DNA of 64,000 bases from Lichenostomus cassidix. Taxonomy: Eukaryota; Chordata; Aves; Passeriformes; Meliphagidae. Position numbers and translations under genes: made by a program. Positions 27,301-38,400 of the stretch are shown here, piece after piece (position 1 is the first letter of the stretch; every line of letters begins with the position of its first letter). The stretch is from assembly GCA_008360975.2 (NCBI GenBank), contig CM039211.1, positions 19,068,943 through 19,132,942 on the forward strand. Reading direction: 5' to 3'. Under the pieces are notes generated by a model. That model did not search any database. It was not told the origin of the DNA and saw only the letters and a list, made by a program, of their open reading frames with translations.

Positions 27301-30300
27301 ACTGTACATAATCATGCTTATTTGTATAGGTTGTGCAGAAAATGACATCCCATTGATTTCAAAGGGGTATTTTTTGATAATAACCTTTTAAAAAGTAAAG
27401 TGTAAAACTGCAGAGGAAAGAAATTTGAGCTATAAAGGGCAGTCATGGGGTAAACCAAACTGAGGGACACTAAAAATTAGTGTGATTACCTACAGGTCAC
27501 AAGGGAAATGACACTATTTCAGTTTAAAATGCAAGGATGTAACCTGTCAAAACAAAAGGTGTGGTCAGACAGCCAGGCCAGCTACTGTAGTCACTTTTAA
27601 AAGGTGGCAGCATACAGTCATCCCTAGGTAGCTGTATAAATGTGCATTTTCAGGTGCTCATATCTGAAATTGCAGTCAGGGGTTTGGAAGGGGGTGCCCG
27701 GCTGCCCTCCCCAGCACGACCTGTGACTCAGGCACCTCTGATTCACTGAGCATCTTCACCCACAGATCCCAGGTTAATGTTTTAACCTCTTCGTGACACG
27801 TCACCTGTCCCCTGGAGTCACAGGACCTTTCTTGTCGCTCCCTGTGTGCGAACTCTCCCAGCTGTCAGTCGGCAGGAGCAGCCCTCGCTGTTGCACTGCT
27901 TGCTCAGCGCTGCAATTTCCTTTCAGCTCTCTCCCCGAGGAAGTGAAACCACTGCGATGGTTTTTTGCATTTTGAGGTGCCAAAGCAAAATGAAGCGCTG
28001 CAGGCAGGAGGGAAAGGTAGCTGAGAAGAGCTGCTGTCACGGTGAGGGGGAAAACCCCGTATTCACTCTGTGATAGCTTCTGACAACGTTTCCAAGTGCA
28101 TGATAAAGTGTGCGCTGGATTTACCAGAATAAATAAGCCACAGGCCAGTCTTCGCCTTGGGTATTTTGCTTCCCTTTCTGCTGTCAGCAATAAAAGCTGC
28201 AATTACATTAGATGAACAAGTAAGTAATAGTTTTACTGTTATTTAAGCAAGTATGTGTGTTCATTCTGAAGAAGCTTTATAATCTTACTGCTCAAAGCAG
28301 GTTTTATTCAAGCTGTGGAATATAATTTAAGTATTTGTCATTGGTAAGGAGGAAAAATTCTGATTATAAAATACAAAAAGTTAGCAAATTCCTTTTGGGA
28401 TTGATTGTAATACTGAAGTATAAAATTTACGTATTTAGCAATTAAATTAGAAGCCGTGTAACAGCACAGGGAAAATGAAGCTGAATTCTGGTGTATTTAT
28501 AGCGTAGTAGATAGAAAGTAAGCCATGCTGGATAGTCTCAAAACTTGGACAGATTTCAGAAAAATACCTTTAAGGGTTTAGTATCTTTTGGAATGGAGCA
28601 ATTCCTGTTTTAGTTAGCAAAGGTAACTACATGTTGAGGTGTACTGTGTAAAATGTAAAATTTGTAATACAAGAGGTTTTTTGTTGAAAATCGGTAAAAT
28701 ATTTAGGAAACTGCCATGTTTTCAGTTTCTTGTAATTGATGCTTTGCAGGTTATTATGTTAGAACCATATACGTGAGTGTTTGCATGACTTTCTGGAGAC
28801 AGGTTATATGGATTTAGAAACAGAGAATTGTTCAGGATGGAATTACACTGGAGCATTCTGTGTGATATTATTTTATAAGAATGCCTAAAATATAGATATA
28901 TCTATATCATGTAGGTTTTTCTCTGCAGATTTGCAGAAGATACATTGAAACAGTAACTGCTATTAGAATGAACATCTATATACATAGGGAGTATCAGAAA
29001 GAAGACATCACGAGCATTAATGAGAAGACTTTAAGTAATAAAAGTCATGAAATAACAATTGATATTCCTGTTTTGGAAAGGAAAAAACAGTTACCATTCA
29101 TCGGTAAAGCCTTGGCTCTTGAGTTCTAGTATTTTGACTACCCTGTGGAACACTTGGATTAGTTTTACTTTAACAGTAACTGTTGCAGTTTTATATTTAA
29201 AACCGCAGAAAGCGAATCAAATATTTTCAGTTCAGAATGACTGCTCAGCATCTTTAATGTCTTCCTGTATCTTTGTGGTTGAGAAGTGTGTCTGTCTTGT
29301 GATCTTGAGTGCTTTGCCCACGATAGTTAACAAGGGGTTCTTTGGTTTTTGAGTGTCCTCTTGTAGTAAAGATTTTAAAAAATGTGTTCAGACACTTCAC
29401 GCTTCGAAACAAAGTACTGATATGCACTGAGAGTTCTAAGAAACAAACCTACTTGAAAGTTTATGGGATGACAAAAAAAGAGCTTGTTATTAAGTTTCTC
29501 AAAGATACACTTGAATTAAACATACAGATCTGTGTTTCATGTCCTGAAGGACAAGTTTCTTCTATTTGCTGGAACCCCTGAGGCACCCTGAGTCTGAACA
29601 CACCCAGCTGCCCACATACCAGCAGTTAAGAGGAAACCTTTTCCAAATTCAGGGACTTACTGTCTGACATCTGCAGAGTTGATGTTTTCATTGAAAGGGA
29701 AAAAAAAAAAAAAAGAAAATATTTCCAGTCCCTGTGTTTGCTAAGCAAACCTTTCATATGTACAGTAAATGTAAACAGATGTAGCTTTCCTTTGGCCTGT
29801 CTGAGACTCCAAGAGAGCTGCAGGACAAAGGCAGCCATTTCCCAGACAATTCTACCTGAAAATACAAACTCACACATGTCTAGTGGAGAGAATGCTGCCA
29901 AGGGAGGGTGCTTTAAAAAAATTGTTGCTGACAACAGAACGCACGATAACATTTCACAAGTCAAGTTTCTGAAAGACTGTTTGGGGGTTTTTAAGAGTCT
30001 GAACAGAATTACAAACCAGTCATTGGGTGTATTAGTGCAATCAGACGTAATTTTAGAGGTCGAAATCTGTCCTAAGATCTACTTCATTGGTCACAGAATG
30101 ACACTTTTCAAAGACTGTGCTCAAAAGTATTATGACAATTCCTAGAAAGTTAATTTCTGGCTTTTACTGCATTATATATGAGACATAGAAATGTTAATCT
30201 GTACTTGCTTTTCTTCTGAAAACTAGCATCTTCAGATTGCAGCCAGAGAATCTCAGTGCTGTTTGTTGACAATGGATTTTTGTCTCTCTTTAGTATTTCT

Positions 30301-31415
30301 GCATGGATATCCATAGAAATGTATAAAATGGATATCTTAAAAAAAAAAAAAATTAGTAGATGTTTGGTGTCTGCATTCACTGACCATGTAAAATGCTAAG
30401 CAGGAAAAGACTTCATAATGGTTGCTTCACTGAATTATTATCTGTTTGAGTAGCAGTGGTTATTTGTCATGACATTGGGATAATCCTGGTTTCAGATTTC
30501 ATTATGAATGCGGTAATCAGATTAGATTTGCAGCTCATCTGATCAAATAAGGCAGGTTTATTGCCTCAGTTTGAAATTCCATTGATCCATATATGAAGAG
30601 ATCTTCTAAACCATTTCTGGGCAGGTTCAGTTGGTATTTTCTCAAAAGTAAAACAGTCTGAAAGAATGTAAACCTAAAGGGAATAGAGTTTTAGGGATTT
30701 AAATGTTTTTATCTGCAACTACATTGCATTATTTTTGTGACACGTAGTAAGACTTACGTGAATGTATAAGTATGGAAATGTTCCTCAATTTGCTGTCCAG
30801 AGAATGTACATTTCAAAGTATTGACTGCATACTTTTTTTCTTCCCCTAGTGGCCACAGATGTCTTCAACTCCAAAAGTCTGGCCATTCAGGCCCAGAAGA
30901 AGATACTTGGAAAAATGGTGTCCAAATCAATAGCAACTACTTTGATCGATGATACAAGCAGTGATGTTTTAGATGAGCTTTACAGAGTAACAAAGGAATA
31001 TACACAAAATAAGAAAGAAGCAGAGAAGATCATAAAAAACCTCATTAAAATAGTCCTCAAGTTGGCAATTCTCTACAGGAACAACCAATTTAATCAGGAT
31101 GAAATAGCACTGATGGAGAAATTCAAGAAGAAGGTTCATCAGCTGGCTAAGACCGTGGTCAGTTTCCATCAGGTGGATTATACCTTCGACAGGAACTTTT
31201 TGTCCAAACTGTTAAATGAATGTAGAGAGCTGCTTCATGAAATCATTCAGCGTCACTTAACTGCAAAGTCACATGGACGCGTCAACAATGTGTTTGATCA
31301 TTTCTCTGATTGTGAATTCTTGGCTGCCTTGTACAATCCTTTTGGACCTTATAAAATCCATTTGCAGAAACTTTGTGATGGGGTCAACAAAATGCTAGAT
31401 GAGGGGAACATATAA
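12345..31415 (+). CDS. TNFAIP8: TNF alpha-induced protein 8, two coding exons, complete
   Basis: The coding sequence joins 12345-12375 to 30850-31415, giving 198 aa, the same length as human isoform 1. Exon 1 encodes [10 protein letters not shown] plus one base; exon 2 begins with TG, so the junction codon is GTG (Val11), followed by ATDVFNSK. The body ([19 protein letters not shown], then the NNQFNQDE and [17 protein letters not shown] regions, ending in MLDEGNI) is near-identical to the mammalian protein as I remember it. The family (TNFAIP8, TIPE1-3) folds as an all-helical cylinder with a hydrophobic cavity that takes up phosphoinositide lipids. TNFAIP8 is cytosolic, NF-kB inducible and restrains caspase-8-driven apoptosis. 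Start choice: ATG at 12345 has context ACACCATGA, and the exon ends in a G|GTACGG donor. No frameshift or stop interrupts the frame. HSD17B4 follows about 17 kb downstream on the same strand. The identification is very secure; the 5' UTR boundary is not visible. Confidence 0.97.
17883..18060 (-). mobile_element. degraded CR1 fragment
   Basis: It starts with AGAATCATAGATTAATTGAGG and has TCTGGAGGTCACTGGGCAAA, like the reverse-complement 3' part of CR1. The similarity fades to the right. The 92-aa frame across it is not a gene. Confidence 0.55.
19308..19384. repeat. short tandem duplication with an ATCCAT spacer
   Basis: GATCCAGTAGTATTGTTATT occurs at 19308, and nearly the same unit with a CAC insertion recurs at 19358. 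Between them lie ATCCATAT-type units. Confidence 0.85.
21159..21218. repeat. threefold 18-20 bp tandem repeat
   Basis: The units GATGTTACTTGCAGTTACAT, GATGTAACTTACAGTTAT and GATGTTACTTACAGTTAAAT follow each other. Confidence 0.85.
21631..21677 (-). mobile_element. degraded CR1 tail fragment
   Basis: ACAGAGCAGTTGAGGCTGAA followed by AGGGACCTCTGGAGG is similar to the CR1 3' end read on the minus strand. It is only about 45 bp long. Confidence 0.55.
22753..22807. repeat. (TA)n(TATG)n...(CA)n compound microsatellite
   Basis: A run of TA dinucleotides passes into TATG units and then CACACA tracts broken by single bases. It lies in TNFAIP8 intron 1. Confidence 0.9.
27660..27956 (+). promoter_or_regulatory. 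candidate internal promoter or enhancer in TNFAIP8 intron 1
   Basis: This is a GC-elevated island in an AT-rich intron. It carries an AP-1 consensus TGACTCA (27724-27730), a GACACGTCACCTG stretch at about 27794-27806 that resembles CRE and E-box motifs, and GGAAGTGAAA (27939-27948), which fits the GGAANNGAAA composite element bound by PU.1 with IRF4 or IRF8. The composite site lies 8 bases before the candidate alternative ATG. The function is inferred from motifs only. Confidence 0.4.
27957..28041 (+). CDS. candidate alternative first coding exon of TNFAIP8
   Basis: An ATG at 27957 sits in a strong context (G at -3, G at +4). A second in-frame ATG at 27990 has A at -3. The frame stays open to a good donor, CACG|GTGAGG, after base 28041. 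It ends in phase 1, exactly what the TNFAIP8 exon 2 acceptor needs, so the last base G would make Val with the TG at 30850. It would replace the first ten residues with 28 ([20 protein letters not shown] and eight more) or 17 new ones. The surrounding 400 bp are richer in GC than the rest of the intron. Mammalian TNFAIP8 is known to use several first exons, but I cannot confirm that this one is homologous or expressed. Chance phase agreement is one in three. Confidence 0.33.
30850..31415 (+). CDS. TNFAIP8: TNFAIP8 coding exon 2 (main exon, with stop)
   Basis: The acceptor is a pyrimidine-rich tract ending in CCCCTAG. The exon then reads TG GCC ACA GAT through to ATA TAA at 31413-31415. It encodes residues 11-198, that is, the whole TIPE homology fold. 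An apparent GTG start at 30849 is an artefact: its G is the last base of the intron, and the real G comes from exon 1. Confidence 0.97.
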
Positions 31416-31934
31416 GTACTTGTGTTAGAGGTGACTGCCTATGAGTTATTTGTAGATGGAACACTGTTGATTTATGAAGGAATAAGGGAGCATGCAAAGA
31501 GGTTTTTTTACATTATGACAAATCTTTCCTAAATATCTTTATTAATTGATTTCTTACTATGCGCTATCAGTTGCTATTCACAGTCCATCTGGAAGAAAAA
31601 CTGCACATGACTTTTCTTAGTGTGCTTTGCCTGGAAACAGCTTGATAAAAACAATCAAACAGAAAAGTTCATGTAGAGTAAGAGACTTGCAAGATAGATA
31701 TACAAACAAAAACAATATGCTGTCAGACAATCCACATCTCTCACAGATTTACAGAATTAATTCTAAACTATCAGAGTCCAGTAATGTTGGTAACAGACTA
31801 TCATGGTGATGGTACACTCTGTAATTTCTTTCAGTTACTTGTAAAATAGACATATTTGATTCATTTATAGTCTTTTATGCTCTCTGCACAGATAACTGCT
31901 TCCTAGTGTTGCCATTACAAAGCATTGAGTTTTA

Positions 31935-31940
31935 AATAAA
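31935..31940 (+). terminator. candidate poly(A) signal AATAAA for TNFAIP8
   Basis: This is a canonical hexamer 520 bp after the stop codon, in sense orientation. A T-rich and GT-containing stretch follows. It would give a 3' UTR of about 540 nt. Confidence 0.4.
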
Positions 31941-32235
31941 ATCAGTGATGCTGTCAGAGTCTTAACAGCAGGCTTGTGCATCTCCAGCTCAGAGGTGAAA
32001 ACTTCCTGTCTGCAAGGCAGGATCTCCCAACTAGAGATCCTTACAGACCTGCACAGGTGCTTGCTTCCTTTGATTACATGGGGATTATTTGAGGAATAAG
32101 CTACAGTAAAATAGCCGAACTGGGGAATAGTATTCCCAAGAAACTGCTTGTGGTACAGAATTAACTCTGCCTATGATAAGGTAAAACACAGTGACTTCTC
32201 TGTGCAATTCCTTAAAATATTTAGAACTCTGCTAG

Positions 32236-32275
32236 TAGAATCATAGAATCAATCATTTGGGTTGGAAGGGTCACA
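32236..32275 (-). mobile_element. CR1 LINE tail fragment
   Basis: TAGAATCATAGAATCAATCA followed by TTTGGGTTGGAAGGGTCAC is the reverse complement of a CR1 3' end with its ATTCTATG-type tail. It lies in the likely TNFAIP8 3' UTR. Confidence 0.8.
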
Positions 32276-32462
32276 ATTGTTTTTGAGAAGATGTGAGTCA
32301 GTATATTTGATATACTAGTCTGATGTGTATGATGATGTGAATTCACAAAAGCTGATAAATAAATTTCAAGCCAATTTGCTTTGTGTACAATGAAACTAGA
32401 AACAGAAATTAGTGTTATCATTGTGTTGTATGCTATTTAACTAATGGAAAAATGGAATTTTG

Positions 32463-32468
32463 AATAAA
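32463..32468 (+). terminator. second candidate poly(A) signal AATAAA for TNFAIP8
   Basis: The hexamer in GAATAAATTTTTTC is followed at once by a T/C-rich tract (TTTTTTCTTCTTTTCC), which resembles a downstream U-rich element. It would give a 3' UTR of about 1.05 kb, close to mammalian lengths. Confidence 0.4.
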
Positions 32469-32480
32469 TTTTTTCTTCTT

Positions 32481-35400
32481 TTCCTACTTCCTACCTTTTA
32501 TCCTTCTTTTTCTTCCTCATCTTCTCTCTGCCTTGACATTGGGGATAAAAAATGTGACTTTCTAGACACTGTAATGTACTTAAAAGCATGAAGTTAATGC
32601 ATTTCAGACAGCCAAAGACTTTTTGTTAGGAAGCATATAAAGAATTTGCTGTTTATTTAATTGCCAGTGTTTTTGCTGTTTGCTGTGTCCTTTTGTTTTA
32701 ATGAGTAAACCAAAGAATATTTGCACTCCAAACTTCTCTTGCCTTTTTTTTTTCCCCCCTTGTCACATATTAAATTCTAAATTGTGCCAGCAACAAAAGC
32801 ATTGCACCATCTGACATATGGTTTCAGCATAACTTGCAATTTTTAAGACAGAAAATCAGGTTTTGTTCATGTTAGGTTGGTAATTAGGCTCTTAATATTT
32901 CTAGAAATGTGCCAGAGAAATGTGTTCAAAATGTGAACTGATTTTGTGGAAGCCAATGGTGTTCAGCAGAGAGAGAAGATTAATGTCTACTAGTCTGAAA
33001 ACAACTGGGAGCTGATGTAAGGACAGTACAACAGAATTTGCCAGGAAGCAAATTATTAGGTTGAGATCTGAAGGAATATCATGTAAGATCCCTTCCCTTT
33101 TACCTAAACAGTAAATACCCTGTGGGTTTGTCCATCAGAAGTCATGTACAGGGATGCAACATCATGGGAAAAATTGCACAAATTTTAAAGAGTTAAGTTT
33201 TTGGTGTCTTTATTTTATCTTCCCACCTAGAAAGAGAAAGCTGTTTTCTTTACCAATTCTTCTTCCCGGGGTGAGAATAAAAAGGAACTTGACTTCTAGA
33301 AATTAAAACAGTTTTATCTACAAATCCTATTTTTAAATCCTGTCCTGATACTCCCAAAATAGCGTAGTTTATAATAAATGGTAAGAGTTACTGAAAGGAG
33401 AGGACAGTACCTTGTTTAGAACGAGGTGTGTTACATGTATGTGCTGTGTAAAGCACAGATTTTCTTTGACCATGACCGAAAATATTTTGATTGCTAAAAT
33501 TTGAATTTTCTCTGGGATAAAAAATGCTGAAACAGTTTTTGTGCATTGATAATTAACATCTACTCACATGTATATGAGCTATGTATATTTTCAGTACCCA
33601 GTACTTTCTTACTGAGCTACACTATCTGGCCCTTTACTTGTTAGAAAAAGTGAAAATTGCCCATGGAGATTTGATTATAAACATGAAAACTTGACAGCTA
33701 AGAGAACTTATATTTAGCTCACAATTGAGTTACATTCTTCTGAGATGCTGTAACAATGGTTCTTGTCTGGCATTCATTTTGAATTACAAAGAAGTAACTT
33801 CCATAATGATGAAAGACACCAATTGTGTTGGGTTTCCAAACACCTACCATGTACTTCTGACATGACATAGCACTCAAGCTGTATACTTTTGTAGTTAGTT
33901 TATTTTTCCTGCAGCATACATAAAGAGTAGCTTTAGTTTTGAAAATTCAAGAATAAAGTGACAGGATTTTTCACTGTAGTATACTTGTATGAAGGCATTG
34001 ACCCTCTAGCAGAAACTTGACAGAGTCAAGAGTTTGAAAAAGATTACAGTTGTACTGTTTAATTATAGGTAACACAATGACATTAGTGTTGCAAAATTGA
34101 TAATACTGTGTTTTAATAGGATAATAATTATTAATCCATTAAGATCCAGTCATCATAGATTCATTTTATAATAGGATTTTAAATCTCAGTACCTCAGGTG
34201 TTGCATATTTTTAATGTCCTTTCAATGCTTAGTTAATATAGAAAAAGCCTAATGCCATCAAAATGCGTGTTGCTGAAGTTTTGGAAGTTAAAACTAGTTT
34301 TATAGCCTTATAGAGGCATTGAAAAGGTGCTAAGTCAGACCTTGGATACATTTTGCAATACATAAGCAAACATGATCTCATCCAGACAATGAAATGAAAC
34401 AATGAAAACAAAATACAGGGAGGTTCTCAGGGCTGTTTTGTGTGGGCCACCTTACAAGGGATTCAGTGGAACTTTTAGCCACCCCTTAATTATGTTTTTT
34501 TGCACAGACAAGCAAACAAGAAGACACAGTTGGGTAAGTTGCAAGCCTTATTCTTGGCCTTGAGCTCTCTTGAGATTTATCTCCGTTTAGGAGGTACAGA
34601 GATTATCAGGAATTTGGAAGCTTTCAGCAACTGATGTGGGGTGATTTGTGGCTTTGGTTTTATTTTTTTTCCTAAAAGGAAAATACCAAATCATCTCTCT
34701 TCTAAAAAAAGACCCAACCCCACCCATAAATTCTTGTAAAACAATGGAGTGAGGAGATGGCCAACTGCTTTTTCATATCTCTCCCTAGTGAGATTACATT
34801 TTCTCAAGAAAATAGGGAACAGATTGTGATAGCAGTTGGTTTCAGTCACTTTCCAGCCCCTTGTAGCTGTAACGGCTATAATTTAACTATTTAAAGGTAA
34901 ACTGGAATTCTGCATGAAGCTCTTTAAGGGAGCAGAGCATGCTCATTTTCAGGGTGTAGCAGAGAGGAATCCACACCACCTCACTGTCAGAGAGGACAGA
35001 AGGTTGGGTAAGCTGTACGTGGTATGGGCTGGGATGGTCTCTCAGTGATGAGCACTGGCTGGCTGATGACCTGCTACCATAGCTTTCCTTTCCTCTTCCT
35101 GCCCTTGAACTACCCTGGAGACAGGTCAGCTCCTTCCCTACTGTTTTTACCTCAGGATTACATTACATTGTGTATGCTAAGGACGAGAGTAGATAGACTA
35201 TGTTACCTGCTTCACATAATGAAAAAACACAAACACTGCTTTCGTGTTTGGTTGGGGTTTTTTGCAGGGTGAGTGGGTGGGTTTGCAATGTAATTTGATC
35301 TCTGAAAGAACAATCTACATCTTGATTTAATTGTTAATACTGTTTTGGCTATAATCTATACCCTCAGCAGTGTAGTAAGCATTTAGATGTGATCTTACTA

Positions 35401-38400
35401 TATGTATTTTTGAACCCTTTTTTTTCCCCAAAAGTGCTTTCAAATGCATTACAGAGGGTATACTTCATGTACATGAAATGAAGATCCTTGTTTTCATAAG
35501 CATGTGCAGAACTTTGTCATAACTGCTTTTTATTGAGATATGGGCAGGTCACCAGACATTCATGGTTAAGTGGCAAACATCTGTGCTCTGGATAAAATAA
35601 CTGTGAAAAGACATTATAGTTAGCCAGAAAATTTCTGTAATATCTTACTTCTAAGTTTTTCACATAAATGAAGCTTCGTTTGGGAGAGCACAGTTTAATA
35701 TTTATCTTAAAACCAAATCACTTTGCAAAACTACACTGTGACAATTACTCAGAAAATTTAGAGTTAGTAATATGGTTATTTCCAGTTTGTTAAAAAAAAA
35801 AAAAAAAAGACACTGAAACCCAAGAACAACAAGACAACTTGCATTACAAGGAAGTTTTGAAATAATTATCCATTCTAATTTTCTAATCTTTTCATACTGA
35901 ATTTTGCATACTGCAGCTGAAATTATATTGCAGCCTTGTAGTTCATATATAGTATTAAATATTTTAGGTTGACATATGATTTCTTTTATGTTTATAAAAA
36001 TAAAGGAACAGTATCTCCATACAGGCTATGTCAAAGAGCTTTCTCAGTTACAATAGTTCTCAATCTATATAACAAATCAAGATTTCTTAATGTTTAAACT
36101 GCAAATTGCTGAAGTGACCTCACTTTTCTTAATAGTCACTTTTATTATTTAGACTTCGGTTTTCTGATTTTGAATTAGAGATTTACAGGCAAGACATTTC
36201 TGAATCAATACCCACTTGTGAGCTTGGGAAATACAGATGCTGAGGTATATTTTCTAACCATCTGTAAATTTCTATTTGCTAGCACAACACCAGTTTCTGG
36301 ACAAACATCCCTTTATGGCATTTCTTTCTATTAGGGAGCAAATTGAAAAGAAGTGTCTTCTAACTTTGGGATGTACCTTAATTACACAGTATCAAACAAA
36401 GAAGCAGACGACAATGATTAAGAATAATGTAATTTAAAAGGTACTTTGCTTGCCCAGCTTTCCCAAGCTAACAAAATTTATTTGCTATTTGTTGTTCTCC
36501 CCTGTGGGAAAGTCTTGGTATGGTAGGTGGAGGACAAAGGTGGAGCTTCCTACAGTTACTATGATTTAGATTTAAATTACTTTTACATGTAAAGCCTTCC
36601 ACTGTCTACTGTAAAAATCTTAACACTCGATTTTAAAATCATACTTTCCATTGGCTTCATGACAAATTAATTCCTGTTTCAGTTTGTATTAAATATTTGG
36701 GTTTAAAATGTGCTGTTATTGTGCATATAAATACGAGATGAAACAAAATAGCAGCTGGTCTTGTACTTCCTAGATACCTTGGGTTTTTTTCATTAGTCAG
36801 TAGATACCTTGTGTCCTATAAGGAAAATTCATAGTGGAAATAATTCTGAAGGTTTTCATAAATGCAGGTCATTCTAAAAGAAAATTTGTTGGATTTTCAC
36901 ACACTTAATTTCCAGTTTCTGCTGGCATCTTTTCAGAGACTTTAAATGTGGCAGCCTAAAGCTCTTCATTTGCAAGACATTTGTGGGACATTTTGAAGTA
37001 CATTTTTTCAGAATTCATTTATTGTTGATTGTTCTGGTCAAGCTAATGGTGGATGAAGAATATTGTTCCATTTAAGTTGTGTGAGGGTTTTCTAATAAAA
37101 AGAGCATGGTGGTGTAGTTGAAATTAATCAGTTCAAGTGGGCCCCACATACCCCAACCGTTCCTCTCTTGTGGGGGAATACAAATGCTCTAGTTATGCTG
37201 AATTACCAAGTAGTGTTGAAAAACTACTTGGCTTTCTTTTTTATTTTTTATATTTGCTCTTTTATTTGAGGAATCTATTTCAGTAGCTGGGCTTGGCTAG
37301 GGTTCTGAGAATAAAGTCCCCTGGCTGTTGATAGCCTACTATTAATTAGGGGTTTCTGTGACTTGAAAGGACAGCCTTTCCCCAGTCCAGAAGCACTGAG
37401 CTGATGCTTTCAGCTTACTTCACTGACTGGAATGGAGATACTGTGGTTTTTTGCTTTGTTCGTTAGGGGCTCGGTTTTATTTTTGTGGAGAGTCATGACC
37501 TACAACTCTGTATGATCTGCTAGGCCTACAAAGAGATTGCACAAATAAAAGAGATGGAGGCAGTCTGGTCTATTACCCCATGAGGCTTTGAGCCAGAGGG
37601 GGAAAAAGTGCATCGGTCTAGGGACATGACATGAGATCAGCTATTACTTTCAAGAGAGCTGGTTCTGTATCTCAAGGATCTTGATAATTCAGCAACCGAA
37701 AAATTATCTCATCCTTGGAACTAAAGTGAGTCTCTTTGCCCAACTAAAAAGCTGTCTCAGTTACAGGCTGCCTAACTTGATTTCAGTGGTATGGACACTC
37801 CCAAAGGTACATTTGCTGTGCCATCATATGAGAAACTATTAGGGAAAAGTGGAAAGAAAAGCTCAGCACTTTTCTGGGAGGAAGGGCTGTGATCAGACAA
37901 AGATCTCATTAAGTTTGCTTTGCCATCCACACTGTGATAAGGACTATTGCCTACTGTAAGCACAGGCATTTGATTTTGGCTAAGTAAGACAGTGTATTTA
38001 TTCCTACAGTTCCAGTATCCTATGGCACTGCAATCTACAGTTTACCTCAAAGCTAGAACTGAGAGGCTCATTCTGCAAAATAGAGAAACAGGCCCTTTAT
38101 AAAACCGTATCAAAGAAAAATAGTCTTTGCTACTGTTTGAAGCTGGAAGAACCTAGGCTGGGGTATTCTGACTTCCCACGTCATTTCTGATTAGGAGAGC
38201 AAGTGCTGAAGAGGAATACAAGCAAACTACAGGAAAAAGTGTTTATAAGTTAGTTGACTTCTCCATCTTGCTTCTAGGTAGAAGGCTATTCCATACTTCA
38301 TGTATTTTTGACTAAAATTGTTCTTTACTTAGGTTGGGGAGGAATTCTTACCACAGAATATAGGCAACCTAAACCTGTGGTATTTTGTTTTCATTTGCAT

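Larger units (their letters stand above)
12376..30849 (+). other. TNFAIP8: TNFAIP8 intron 1
   Basis: This is an 18,474-bp GT-AG, phase 1 intron. It is mostly AT-rich with no recognisable gene. It contains degraded CR1 pieces (17883 and 21631), short tandem duplications (19308-19384 and 21159-21218), a TA/CA microsatellite (22753-22807), two HSE-like TTCTGGAA boxes (25404 and 25416) and a GC-richer patch with a candidate alternative first exon (27660-28080). The open frames inside (for example 29738-30145) resemble no known protein. Confidence 0.9.
31416..32480 (+). other. TNFAIP8: TNFAIP8 3' UTR (extent uncertain) with candidate poly(A) signals
   Basis: Sequence after the stop codon is AT-rich, as expected of a regulated 3' UTR. 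AATAAA hexamers occur at 31935-31940 and 32463-32468, and another at about 33277. Which is used cannot be decided here. A CR1 tail at 32236 lies between the first two. Confidence 0.5.

Noticed and set aside
29738..30145. 135-codon open frame in TNFAIP8 intron 1
   Set aside because: It resembles no protein family I know, lies in an intron without splice support, and is within chance length for this much DNA.
30849..30851. GTG as a start codon for the TNFAIP8 main exon
   Set aside because: Base 30849 is the G of the splice acceptor AG. The exon 1 frame at 12345 joins perfectly and restores the usual 198-aa length.
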